A stretch of 24,384 bases of DNA, from assembly GCA_001791425.1 (NCBI GenBank), contig MGEP01000030.1, positions 1-24,384 of the forward strand, given 5' to 3'. Under the pieces are notes generated by a model. That model was not told the DNA's origin, ran no database searches, and saw nothing but the letters and a program-made list of their open reading frames with translations. The translations under genes were made by a program, and so were the position numbers. Of this stretch, positions 1-7,699 are shown piece by piece. Source of the DNA: Candidatus Uhrbacteria bacterium RIFCSPLOWO2_02_FULL_48_12. Lineage in GTDB: Bacteria; Patescibacteriota; Patescibacteriia; GWA2-46-9. Each line of letters opens with the position of its first letter. The stretch's first letter is position 1.

Positions 1-1514
1 CGCGTTATATAACGGATAGATTTCTGCCGGACAAAGCCGTTGATCTGATAGACGAAGCGGCTTCGTCTCTGCGCATGGAAATTGACAGCATGCCCACAGA
101 ATTGGATAAACTGAAGCGGCGGATTATTCAGCTGGAAATCGAAAAACAGGCCCTGCTAAATGAAACTGAAGTTTCATCAGTGGAGCGCCGACGCGCTCTT
201 GAGTCGGAGCTCGCTTCTTTGCAGGAGAAAAATAATCAATTATCCGTGCATTGGAAAAATGAAAAAGAAGCCATTGGTAAAATTCGCGAAGCCAAAAAGA
301 GAATAGAAACACTGAAACAGGAAGCCGAGATAGCGGAAAGGCAGGCGCAGTTTCAGCGCGTGGCGGAAATTCGTTACGGGCAGATTCCCGATTTGGAAAA
401 AGAAGTTAAGAAACAGGAAGCGAAATTAATAGCCATGCAAAAAGAAAGCGGTCAGCGCATTTTAAAAGAAGAAATAATGGAGCGCGATATTGCCGCGGTA
501 GTGGCCCGTTGGACAGGCATTCCGGTGACAAAAATGCTGGAAGAAGAAACGCATAAATTAGCGAGAGCTGAAGAAGAATTAAATAATCGCGTAGTGGGTC
601 AAGCCAAGGCCATTATTTCGGCGGCCAATGCTTTGCGCCGTTCACGCGTCGGCATCGGCGAAGAAAATCGGCCAATTGGAAGCTTCATGTTTGTGGGGCC
701 GACCGGGGTGGGTAAAACAGAGTTAGCCAAGGCCTTGGCTGAATTTATGTTTAATGATGAGCAAGCGCTGGTGCGTGTGGATATGTCTGAATATATGGAA
801 AAACACAGCGTGGCAAAATTGATCGGCTCTCCGCCCGGCTATGTTGGTTATGAGGAAGGCGGACAGCTGACGGAAAAAATTCGCCGCCGGCCGTATGCCG
901 TTATACTTTTTGACGAAATTGAGAAAGCGCATCCGGACGTATTTAATATTTTGCTGCAAATATTAGACGATGGACGACTAACCGACGCCAAGGGCAGAGT
1001 GACAAATTTCAAAAATACCATCGTTATTATGACCTCTAACTTGGGCAATCAAGTGATTCATGAGTACACGCTTGGTTTTGCTGAGGCCAAGCGACGTGCG
1101 GGCCCGCAGGACAACGAAGAAGAGATGGAGCAAAAAGTTATGGCTGTAATAAAAGAGCATTTTAAACCGGAATTTCTAAACCGCATTGATGATATAATCG
1201 TTTTCCATCATCTCGCCGAAGATAAGCTTGCGGAAATTGTTAATAAGCAATTGCTTAAGGTGCAGGGGCGGTTGAAAGAGAAAAATATTACTATCAAAGT
1301 ATCAGAAGCGGCAAAAGCGTTCATAAGCAAACAGGGTTACAATCCTGAATATGGAGCGCGGCCGCTAAAAAGAGCGATTCAGAATCTCCTGCTCGACCCC
1401 TTGGCTAAAAAAATTGTTGAAGGAAAGATATCGGAAAATTCCGAGGTGATCGTAGACAGTGACGATAAAGGAATTAATATTAAATCAGTTAAAAATAAAA
1501 CCAAATCCTCGTAG
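1..1514 (+). CDS. clpB: ATP-dependent chaperone ClpB, 3' part (5' truncated by window)
   Basis: This is a Hsp100/ClpB disaggregase, a hexameric AAA+ protein that with DnaK pulls polypeptides out of aggregates in the cytoplasm. The reading frame is open from base 3, where it encodes RYITDRFLPDKAVDLIDEAA, the end of the first AAA+ module. A first ATG therefore lies inside the gene. A long charged coiled coil follows (about nt 110-480), of the length expected for the ClpB M-domain rather than the shorter ClpC one. The second AAA+ domain begins near RWTGIPV. It has Walker A GPTGVGKTE near nt 694-720, Walker B VILFDEIEKAHP near nt 900-935, SPPGYVGYEEGG, and the sensor-2 GARPLKR near nt 1350. The C-terminus is complete, ending in a short lysine-rich tail. 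Identification is firm; the N-domain and first nucleotide-binding domain lie outside the window. Confidence 0.97.
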   Translation, partial: RYITDRFLPDKAVDLIDEAASSLRMEIDSMPTELDKLKRRIIQLEIEKQALLNETEVSSVERRRALESELASLQEKNNQLSVHWKNEKEAIGKIREAKKRIETLKQEAEIAERQAQFQRVAEIRYGQIPDLEKEVKKQEAKLIAMQKESGQRILKEEIMERDIAAVVARWTGIPVTKMLEEETHKLARAEEELNNRVVGQAKAIISAANALRRSRVGIGEENRPIGSFMFVGPTGVGKTELAKALAEFMFNDEQALVRVDMSEYMEKHSVAKLIGSPPGYVGYEEGGQLTEKIRRRPYAVILFDEIEKAHPDVFNILLQILDDGRLTDAKGRVTNFKNTIVIMTSNLGNQVIHEYTLGFAEAKRRAGPQDNEEEMEQKVMAVIKEHFKPEFLNRIDDIIVFHHLAEDKLAEIVNKQLLKVQGRLKEKNITIKVSEAAKAFISKQGYNPEYGARPLKRAIQNLLLDPLAKKIVEGKISENSEVIVDSDDKGINIKSVKNKTKSS

Positions 1515-1551
1515 AGTAAAATGACCCCGCAACAATAACGGTCTGGCTGTA

Positions 1552-1580
1552 TTGTCAGAGCTCGTGCAATAAAGTATAAT
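1552..1580 (+). promoter_or_regulatory. Sigma70-type promoter for the secreted lysozyme-like gene
   Basis: TTGTCA at 1552-1557, a 17-bp spacer and a perfect TATAAT at 1575-1580. The ATG follows after only 7 nt (1588), so the expected transcription start falls on or next to the start codon. The mRNA would be leaderless, and no Shine-Dalgarno sequence is present. Confidence 0.8.
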
Positions 1581-1587
1581 ATCAAGC

Positions 1588-2967
1588 ATGAAATTACGTA
1601 CTAATGTTTGGCTAATATTTTTATTAGCTTTTTTTATCTTTCAACCAGCCCGTGCCCAAGAGCAAAATAATGAATCGGCGGGGAAACCATTTAATCCAAA
1701 TTTCATCATTGACGATTGGGAACTGACTGACTATGAGTCAATGTCGGTAGATTCAATCAGGAGGTTTCTTGGCGGCAAGAGCGGTATTTTATCATCATAT
1801 CGGACCAAGGATGTTGACGGCATTGAGCGAGATGCTTCAGAAATTATTTGGCGCGCCGCGAATAGTTATAGAATCAACCCAAAATTCTTGATTGTACTTT
1901 TGCAGCGCGAGCAAAGTTTGGTGGAGAATTCTAATCCATCGCCGCGTGATTTAGATTGGGCCGCCGGCTATGCGGTTTGCGATGGATGCAGTACTGATGA
2001 TCCGGCCATTCAAAAATTTAAGGGATTCGCCGTTCAGGTTGATCGGGCCGCCTGGCGCCAGCTCTATTACCTTGAGCATCCAGCGGAATTTGGCGTTAAG
2101 CGCGGCGAAGCCAGACTGATTGACGATACCATCGTGACGCCAGCCACGCAGGCCACGGCCAATTTATACATCTATACCCCGCACCTTAATGGCAACCGTA
2201 ATTTTTGGATTAAATGGAATGAATATTTTGCCAGAAATTATCCCAACGGAACGCTCTTACAAGAGCGCGGCACTGAAAATATTTGGCTGCTGACTAATGG
2301 AGAGCTTCGCTTGGTCACATCCAAGGCCGCCTTATTTTCTGATTACGATGCCAAAAAAATCGTGACTGTTTCCACCAATGATATCTTGCGTTATGATATT
2401 GGTTTACCAATTAAATTTCCAAATTACTCGCTGCTGCGCTCGCCCAGAGGAACAGTCTTTTTGTTAGTGGATGATAAGCGCCGCGGCATTGCTTCTCGTG
2501 AAATTTTCCGCGCTCTGGGGTTTAATCCTGAAGAGGTTATTGATGCCGGCTGGGATGATATTAATTTATACTTTGAGGGTGTGCCTATTACCACAGCCGA
2601 TGCCAAGCCCTTAGGAGAGCTCATGCAGGATAAAACGACCGGCGGCGTATATTATGTATCCTATGGCGTCAAGCATCCCATCAAGTCAAGAGAAATACTG
2701 CGCAACCGTTTCGCGCGATATCCCATAAAGCCAGTGCCGCCGGCCGCCTTGGAAAAATATTATACTGGTGAACCGGTTAAATTTAAAGACGCTGAATTAG
2801 TGACTGCCCCCAATCAACCTACGGTTTATGTTATATCAAACGGGCAAAAGCGCCCCATCGCTTCCGCCGAAATCTTTAAAGACCTTGGTTACCAGTGGTC
2901 AAATATCATTGTGACGACGCCGGACGCCTTAGCCGTCCATCCTGATGGTCCGCCTATTACCGGTTAA
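1588..2967 (+). CDS. Secreted lysozyme-like protein with four C-terminal surface repeats
   Basis: A 459-residue exported protein. Residues 1-23 form a signal peptide (short basic start, hydrophobic core, ARA before the likely cleavage site) with no lipobox Cys. Residues about 40-215 resemble the lysozyme-like/endo-beta-N-acetylglucosaminidase-type domain of secreted Gram-positive proteins: INPKFLIVLLQREQSL with E109 as candidate catalytic acid, AAGYAVCDGC, a GF..QV..A segment, and ATANLYIYTPH. Four degenerate repeats of about 60 residues follow (roughly 223-279, 280-341, 342-402, 403-459). Each has a variant of the pattern (V/I)(Y/W)-L-x-x-G-x-(K/R)-R-x-I-x-S-x-x-x-F, then a D/G-rich turn. 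The repeats suggest cell-surface or glycan attachment. It has its own promoter. Activity on peptidoglycan is inferred from the fold; a catalytically inactive adhesin is possible. Confidence 0.65.
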   Translation: MKLRTNVWLIFLLAFFIFQPARAQEQNNESAGKPFNPNFIIDDWELTDYESMSVDSIRRFLGGKSGILSSYRTKDVDGIERDASEIIWRAANSYRINPKFLIVLLQREQSLVENSNPSPRDLDWAAGYAVCDGCSTDDPAIQKFKGFAVQVDRAAWRQLYYLEHPAEFGVKRGEARLIDDTIVTPATQATANLYIYTPHLNGNRNFWIKWNEYFARNYPNGTLLQERGTENIWLLTNGELRLVTSKAALFSDYDAKKIVTVSTNDILRYDIGLPIKFPNYSLLRSPRGTVFLLVDDKRRGIASREIFRALGFNPEEVIDAGWDDINLYFEGVPITTADAKPLGELMQDKTTGGVYYVSYGVKHPIKSREILRNRFARYPIKPVPPAALEKYYTGEPVKFKDAELVTAPNQPTVYVISNGQKRPIASAEIFKDLGYQWSNIIVTTPDALAVHPDGPPITG

Positions 2968-2991
2968 AATTAAATTAATAAATACTCTAAT

Positions 2992-3798
2992 ATGGCCCTA
3001 GTCTTTGCTGCCATTGTACCGCACTCGCCGCTATTGATTCCCTCAATCGGCAAGAAAAATACTAATAATCTGTCCAAAACAATTGAGGCCATGCAAGCCG
3101 TCACTCAACAGCTTATGGCCGCCAAACCGGAAACTATTATTATTTTGTCAAACCACCCGCTTAACCCAAGCAGTAATTCTAAATCGCTCACCTTTAACAT
3201 TCATGCCCGCTACCTGGCCAATTTTGAAGAGTTCGGTGAATACGGTGCAGGTTTCAGCATGCCGGGTGATATTGCCATGGCCCACCATTTAAAACACCGT
3301 TTTGACACACTGCGCGAAAAGTATCCTGTCACAATTTCAAGCCAAGAAAAACTGGACGGGAGCATTAGCACTACCCTGTTTTATTTATTGAAGAGCCAGC
3401 CAAATATAAAACTTGTGCCCATCAATGATACCATAGAAGACGATAAGCCGGAATTTATTATTGGTGAAAGATTGCGGCGGCCGATTTATCAGGAAAAAAC
3501 AAGAATCGCTTTGGTGGCCTCGCTCAACTTATCTCATCGGTTAAGTGAACTGTCGCCGGCCGGCTATTCAGCCAAGGCCAAAACGTTTGACCAAAGAGTG
3601 CTGGAGGCCATATCCAAAAAGCATCCTTTAACCTTGGCTCGTTTTAAAAAGGAAACACTGCTAGAGGTTAAAGAATGCGCTGTGCGTCCGCTTTTGCTGC
3701 TATTTGGCATAGTGAAAAACACACATTACACTCCAGAGATATTATCTTACGAGAATCCGTTTGGTATCGGTCATATGGTCATTAATCTTAAATTGTGA
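2992..3798 (+). CDS. Memo/LigB-fold protein (AmmeMemoRadiSam system protein B-like)
   Basis: A 268-residue protein of the class III extradiol dioxygenase-like (LigB) superfamily, closest in pattern to the Memo / AmmeMemoRadiSam B group. Visible marks are the N-terminal AAIVPHSPLLIP with H11, the ILSNHPL strand with H55, and ASLNLSHRLSELSPAGY with H182, which matches the family's S-x-D/N-L-S-H-R-L...PxGY segment. The usual LDHG motif reads LDGS (121-124), so one possible metal ligand is lost. Related proteins occur beside AMMECR1 and radical-SAM genes, but neither partner is seen here. The stop overlaps a possible GTG start of priA, so the two are probably co-transcribed. The substrate is unknown; loss of the histidine may mean a non-catalytic or altered metal site. 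Confidence 0.7.
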   Translation: MALVFAAIVPHSPLLIPSIGKKNTNNLSKTIEAMQAVTQQLMAAKPETIIILSNHPLNPSSNSKSLTFNIHARYLANFEEFGEYGAGFSMPGDIAMAHHLKHRFDTLREKYPVTISSQEKLDGSISTTLFYLLKSQPNIKLVPINDTIEDDKPEFIIGERLRRPIYQEKTRIALVASLNLSHRLSELSPAGYSAKAKTFDQRVLEAISKKHPLTLARFKKETLLEVKECAVRPLLLLFGIVKNTHYTPEILSYENPFGIGHMVINLKL

Positions 3799-3800
3799 TC

Positions 3801-5831
3801 ATGTTCGCCGACGTTGTTCCCATCAAATATTTACCGCGGGGTATTGACCAGGAATTTACTTATCGCCTGCCGGTTGGTCTTCAAAAAAACATAAAACCGG
3901 GCCAGCTTGTGATCATACCTTTTCGCCGCCAAAACATACAAGGTGCGGCGGTGAGGATATACCATGAGCAAAAAACGGCGATAAAAAAAATATTAGGTAT
4001 TAAAGCAGTTCTCCCCTATCCCCCGCTGACCTTTGGCCAGCGGGGGCTTATTGATGAATTAGAAAATCATTATGGCGCCAGCCGAACCTTGGCTTACAAA
4101 ACTGTAGTCTCGCGGCTGACGGCCAAAATCCACCTCGTCCCGCCGCGGCAGGGCGAGCAGGCTAAAAATCAGCGCCATCGTCAAAAATCAACTGCCCTGC
4201 CTTTGGCCAAGATCAATCGCCGCACTTTGCGACTGCTTCTCGGAGCACGGAGCAAGCTAACCATTATTGGCTCTCTTTATGATCCGCGTCATCCTTTGTT
4301 CATTGAATATATACGTCGCCGCCTCAAAAATAGAGGTCAAGTCCTTTTGCTTTTTCCGGACAATGAGTCAGCAGAGATTGCCAAAAAGTCTTATGAAAAA
4401 TATTTTAATGAGTTCGCTTTGGTAATTTGGTCTTCTCGCGCGCCAATCAGTCAGCTAGGCCTTGACTGGATGCGCATCAGCACTGGAGAGGCCAGCGTCA
4501 TATTTGCTACGCGGAGCGGGCCATTTTTACCATTCAAGTCCCTGCGGTCAGTTATCCTTTTTGACGAAGCGGATGATAATTATAAATCATGGGATCAACA
4601 GCCATATTATGACACCAGATATTTGGCCGAGAGATTGACGGCGTTTGAGCAAGTGCCGTTTTTAACAACGCGGATTTTACCGCCTCTTTGGCCGAAAAAT
4701 AGAATTCTTGGCAGGATTCAAGCTGGCGCCAAAGCAAAATTAATCATCTTGGACCGCCGTGTTTCTCGTGAGGAAAATCGGGCCGCAATTATTCCCGAGG
4801 CCGCTCTCAAAGCCATTGGCCAATCTTCAACGAGCGCTCAAAGTTTAGTTTTTGTAAATCGTCTTGGTTATGCGGCTGTTTTATGCAATGATTGTCAATA
4901 TGCTTTTCGCTGTTCTGCATGCCATTCATTTTTAACTTATTTTACCCACGCACCAGTCCCGCTTGGCGGGACGGTGCGGGGTTCCGCTCCACGGAACCCC
5001 GTTCGGCAAGAAGCCACGGCTGTAAAGCCGTGGAGCTTCACTCCCGCCCCCGTTCCGCCGAGCGGGGTTCAGCCGCAGGACCCAACTTCGGCCGAGCATT
5101 CGGCCGCTGCCCTTAAGTGCCAGAAATGCGGTCACATAGAAAATAACCTCAACTCTTGCCCCCACTGCCATGGTTTAAAATTGCGATATTTTGGGTTGGG
5201 CATTGAAAGAATTTTAGAGGAGCTAAAACATAAATTTCCAAACAAAATAATTCAGCGCTTGGATCGTGATTCTTTGAAAAAGAGCAGTAATCTTTTTGCC
5301 CTGCTCAATAAGATTAAATCCAACCAAGTGGAGATCACCGTTGCCACCTCTATAATTTTGCCTCGCCTCTGGGCTCTGCCCTTATTTAATACAGTGACTA
5401 TAATGCAGGCCGAGAGCTTGTTTTTGTCGCCCCAATGGCATGCCAATGAGGATGGCCTAACCGCAATCCATCAATTATGGGCCGCCGCTAAACAATATTG
5501 CTATGTTGAGACCAATCTGCCTGAACATCCGGCGATTAAAGCCGTTAAATCCGGCCAAGAGAGCGAATTTGCCAAACACGAACTTTATGACAGAAAGAGG
5601 TTTCATTACCCGCCCTACGCGCGTCTCATTAAGCTAACCGCCGCCAATCAGCAATTTGTTTTGCCGCGGTCAATTGAGGACGATCATAATTTAAATATCG
5701 TTAACCTGGACCAGCAAAAAAATAAAAAAACAGTTTTAATAAAAGCGCCGCTTGATTATAAATTAAATCAGCTCTGGCCGCACCTTGACGCCAATTGGAA
5801 AATTGACGTTGATCCGGTGTCTATTAGTTAG
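3801..5831 (+). CDS. priA: Degenerate primosomal protein N' (PriA-like), probably without ATPase activity
   Basis: PriA restarts stalled replication forks as a DNA-binding helicase that recruits the replicative helicase. The N-terminal 3'-DNA-binding domain is clear (MFADVVPIKYLPRGIDQEFTYRLP, then GQLVIIPF and a following helical domain). The zinc-binding region has all eight cysteines: CNDC, CSAC, CQKC and CPHC. Counted from the GTG at 3795, these start at residues 364, 373, 442 and 455. RLDRD and the terminal FHYPPYARLIKL are also present. Helicase motifs are broken: no GxTGSGKT (the place reads LTIIGSLYDPRHP), DEEH is DEAD, and the QxxGRAGR motif VI is missing. About 51 extra residues, encoded by hairpin DNA, separate the fourth and fifth zinc cysteines. 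GTG at 3795 is an alternative start, overlapping the previous stop; ATG 3801 fits the family N-terminus better. A structural loader role without unwinding is inferred. Confidence 0.85.
   Translation: MFADVVPIKYLPRGIDQEFTYRLPVGLQKNIKPGQLVIIPFRRQNIQGAAVRIYHEQKTAIKKILGIKAVLPYPPLTFGQRGLIDELENHYGASRTLAYKTVVSRLTAKIHLVPPRQGEQAKNQRHRQKSTALPLAKINRRTLRLLLGARSKLTIIGSLYDPRHPLFIEYIRRRLKNRGQVLLLFPDNESAEIAKKSYEKYFNEFALVIWSSRAPISQLGLDWMRISTGEASVIFATRSGPFLPFKSLRSVILFDEADDNYKSWDQQPYYDTRYLAERLTAFEQVPFLTTRILPPLWPKNRILGRIQAGAKAKLIILDRRVSREENRAAIIPEAALKAIGQSSTSAQSLVFVNRLGYAAVLCNDCQYAFRCSACHSFLTYFTHAPVPLGGTVRGSAPRNPVRQEATAVKPWSFTPAPVPPSGVQPQDPTSAEHSAAALKCQKCGHIENNLNSCPHCHGLKLRYFGLGIERILEELKHKFPNKIIQRLDRDSLKKSSNLFALLNKIKSNQVEITVATSIILPRLWALPLFNTVTIMQAESLFLSPQWHANEDGLTAIHQLWAAAKQYCYVETNLPEHPAIKAVKSGQESEFAKHELYDRKRFHYPPYARLIKLTAANQQFVLPRSIEDDHNLNIVNLDQQKNKKTVLIKAPLDYKLNQLWPHLDANWKIDVDPVSIS
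4949..5106. repeat. Block of back-to-back hairpins inserted in frame in priA
   Basis: At least four strong inverted repeats are packed into about 158 bp. The first (4949-4978) has CGCACC/GGTGCG outside and GTCCCGC/GCGGGAC inside, with one bulged A and loop TTG. The second (4977-5001) is a perfect 10-bp stem, CGGGGTTCCG/CGGAACCCCG. The third (5014-5033) is a perfect 8-bp stem, CCACGGCT/AGCCGTGG, with loop GTAA. The fourth (5089-5106) is a 7-bp stem, CGGCCGA/TCGGCCG, with loop GCAT. A weaker CCCCG/CGGGG pair lies near 5048-5068. The frame stays open and adds Pro/Gly/Ala-rich sequence between zinc knuckles that are normally about 15 residues apart. It looks like accumulated palindromic repeat elements, comparable in principle to Rickettsia palindromic elements inside genes. 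Confidence 0.8.
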
Positions 5832-5840
5832 TACAAAAAA

Positions 5841-5869
5841 TAGACAGATTAAAAATTATATATCATAAT
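5841..5869 (+). promoter_or_regulatory. Promoter for def-fmt
   Basis: TAGACA at 5841-5846, a 17-bp spacer and CATAAT at 5864-5869. The def ATG is at 5876, only 6 nt after the -10 box, so the transcript should be leaderless. No Shine-Dalgarno sequence is visible. Confidence 0.65.
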
Positions 5870-5875
5870 CTAGCC

Positions 5876-6361
5876 ATGCTTAAAATACTTCCAATTCTTC
5901 GCCACCCCAATCCCCTTCTCAGACAAAGAGCCAAAGAAGTTGATTTGAAAGTGTTGACGGAAAAAATTTTTCAGGATTTAGCGGAAGACATGATCGCCAC
6001 GATGTGGCAAGCTGATGGTGTGGGACTGGCCGCGCCGCAGATCGGGCAAGGTCTGCGTTTAATTATCGTGGCCTCGGGCAAGCAAGCCGCTACTCTCATA
6101 AATCCGGTCATTATATACAAATCATTTCGCAAAGAAGTCATGGAGGAGGGTTGTCTCTCTGTTCCCGGATTATTTGGACCGGTCAAACGCTCAAAAACGA
6201 TTCGCTATCGGGCCTACACCAGAGAAGGCAAAAAAGTGTCATTTAAGGCCGAGGGATTAACAGCGCGCATTATTCAGCATGAATTGGACCATCTGAATGG
6301 CGTATTATTTATTGATCGGGCCAAGTGGATCGCTTCGGTAGGGACGTCGGCTGAATTATGA
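5876..6361 (+). CDS. def: Peptide deformylase
   Basis: Removes the formyl group from the N-terminal methionine of new proteins, as a metal-dependent cytoplasmic enzyme. All three family motifs are intact: GVGLAAPQIG (residues 48-57), EGCLSVPG with metal ligand C93, and QHELDHL with H135, E136 and H139. At 161 residues it has normal length, including a short tail after the last helix. The start is fixed by the family N-terminus (ILRHPNPLLRQRAKEV) and by the promoter 6 nt upstream. Its last codons overlap the start of fmt in ATGA. This places the deformylase with the enzyme that adds the formyl group, the common bacterial pairing. Confidence 0.96.
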   Translation: MLKILPILRHPNPLLRQRAKEVDLKVLTEKIFQDLAEDMIATMWQADGVGLAAPQIGQGLRLIIVASGKQAATLINPVIIYKSFRKEVMEEGCLSVPGLFGPVKRSKTIRYRAYTREGKKVSFKAEGLTARIIQHELDHLNGVLFIDRAKWIASVGTSAEL

Positions 6362-7296
6362 GCAAAGCAAAGTTGATCTTTGTTGGAACAGGCCCATTCG
6401 CTGTTCCCAGTTTGTTGGCGCTGGCCGACGCCAGCAATATAGTTTTAGTTATTAGCCAGCCGCCGCGTCCGAGCGGCAAAAAACAACTGCTCATACCTTC
6501 AGCGGTTGAGGCCGCCGCTAAAAAAATCAAGCTAAACATTTTAACCCCTCAGCGCCTAGAGGATTTAAACGATAAATTTATTGATGGTCAGGCGGATTTA
6601 ATGATTGTCGCCGATTATGGGCAAATTATCCCAGAAAATATTTTAAAAATTCCAAGCCGCGGCGCCATAAACATTCATCCGTCTCTTCTGCCCAAACACC
6701 GCGGTCCGGCGCCAATTGCTGCCGCCATACTTAACGGCGATACTGCTACCGGCGTTTCTATAATTTTAATGGATGCAAAAATGGATCATGGGCCAATCAT
6801 TGCCCAGGAAAGCTATACCTTGACTGGCTGGGAGAGGGCGGTTGATCTTGAGCAAAATTTAGCCCAGCAGGCCGCGGCCATGGTTGTAAAATACATACCA
6901 GCGTTCTTGGCCGGGCAAATTCAGCCCCAAGAGCAAAACCATGAGTTAGCTACTTACCATAAATTAATCAAACGCACTGATGGTGAAATAATATGGAATA
7001 AGTCAGCCGTCACCATTGAGCGCAAGTGGCGTGCTTATTATCCTTGGCCGGGTATATGGTGGCGCCGGAAAATAAACAAACAAGATAAAATTATTAAATT
7101 GCTTGAGGTGGAATTATTCTCTGCGCCCGCGCCAGCCCTTACACCCGGCACATTTTTTTGGCTAAATCATACGCTGGGTGTGGCCGCCGCTAACGGCTCC
7201 CTGAAAATTAATAAACTACAGGTGGAAGGCAAAATGCCGTTGATGGCAGAACAATTTTTCAGAGGTTATCATGATATAATTATTCAGTTGCCATAA
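6358..7296 (+). CDS. fmt: Methionyl-tRNA formyltransferase
   Basis: Transfers formyl from 10-formyltetrahydrofolate to Met-tRNA(fMet) for translation initiation. The catalytic N-terminal domain has the expected N105-x-H107 in AINIHPSLLPKHRGPAPIAAAILNGD and D143 in MDAKMDHGPI. The N-terminus (LIFVGTGPFAVPSLLAL) matches the Rossmann-like start. The C-terminal tRNA-binding domain is present (TDGEIIW...YPWPGIWW), and the 312-residue length is normal. It is translated from the ATGA overlap with def. A perfect 12-bp-stem hairpin follows 3 nt after the stop. Confidence 0.96.
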   Translation: MSKAKLIFVGTGPFAVPSLLALADASNIVLVISQPPRPSGKKQLLIPSAVEAAAKKIKLNILTPQRLEDLNDKFIDGQADLMIVADYGQIIPENILKIPSRGAINIHPSLLPKHRGPAPIAAAILNGDTATGVSIILMDAKMDHGPIIAQESYTLTGWERAVDLEQNLAQQAAAMVVKYIPAFLAGQIQPQEQNHELATYHKLIKRTDGEIIWNKSAVTIERKWRAYYPWPGIWWRRKINKQDKIIKLLEVELFSAPAPALTPGTFFWLNHTLGVAAANGSLKINKLQVEGKMPLMAEQFFRGYHDIIIQLP

Positions 7297-7299
7297 CAC

Positions 7300-7325
7300 A
7301 ACAACCCCGCCTCGGCGGGGTTGTT
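7300..7325. terminator. Shared hairpin terminator between convergent fmt and zinc-ribbon gene
   Basis: A perfect 12-bp stem, AACAACCCCGCC / GGCGGGGTTGTT, with a 2-nt TC centre lies between two convergent stop codons. No clean U run follows on either strand; the plus side continues GATTAAAGAATTTT. It may act in both directions, or mainly protect the 3' ends. Confidence 0.65.
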
Positions 7326-7344
7326 GATTAAAGAATTTTAATTC

Positions 7345-7581
7345 TTAGTAACGGTTGCGCGGTCCGCTGAAATTTTGCCGGCGCTGACGATTACAATCGC
7401 GACAATAGACAGGTCGGTCAGTAGACGGCTGGAACGGCAGTTCTTTAATATCCATGCCGCAATTCGCGCACTTCAAACCCATGCTTGATACATCAACCAT
7501 CGGTCGCGGCGCGAATCCGCGTCCGCCGGAGAAACCGCCCTGTCCTTGAGGGGCGTAGTTTCCATCATTTTGGAATGCCAT
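7345..7581 (-). CDS. Small CxxC-x18-CxxC zinc-ribbon protein
   Basis: A 78-residue protein with a Gly/Arg/Phe-rich N-terminus (GGFSGGRGFAPRP) and one zinc ribbon: C38-x2-C41, then PFQPSTDRPVYC60-x2-C63. It ends in a basic tail RQRRQNFSGPRNRY. The pattern matches the small CxxC...CxxC probable zinc-ribbon proteins of CPR bacteria and some archaea. Their function is not known; the basic RG-rich flanks suggest binding to RNA or single-stranded DNA. It has a consensus promoter (TTGACA/TATACT) about 120 bp upstream and a long folded 5' UTR, so expression is probably high and controlled after transcription, as with cold-shock proteins. The start is supported by AGGTGA about 9 nt upstream of the ATG. 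Confidence 0.75.
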   Translation of the reverse strand: MAFQNDGNYAPQGQGGFSGGRGFAPRPMVDVSSMGLKCANCGMDIKELPFQPSTDRPVYCRDCNRQRRQNFSGPRNRY

Positions 7582-7693
7582 GTTAAATAGTCACCTCGCT
7601 TTCGTCCCAGTAGGGATTCGTTCTAAAGCTCGACTATTTAACTTGGCGATGGAAACTCGCTGTTTGTTAAAATCGTTCGTGGCTTTAAACGTT
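7582..7693 (-). promoter_or_regulatory. Structured 5' UTR that pairs up to the start codon
   Basis: The expected transcript has a leader of about 112 nt. A perfect 11-bp stem, GTTAAATAGTC (plus-strand 7632-7642) with GACTATTTAAC (7582-7592), closes immediately before the ATG. Inside it are GCTTT/AAAGC and TCCC/GGGA pairs. The Shine-Dalgarno-like AGGTGA (7591-7596) lies at the stem edge with its last two bases paired. This is consistent with an RNA switch or thermometer; no known riboswitch class was recognised. Confidence 0.5.
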
Positions 7694-7699
7694 GAAAGC

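Noticed and set aside
4949..5106. Hairpin cluster considered as a CRISPR array or terminator set
   Set aside because: The stems differ in sequence, there are no regular repeats with spacers, and the region lies in an open reading frame that resumes conserved PriA sequence on both sides.
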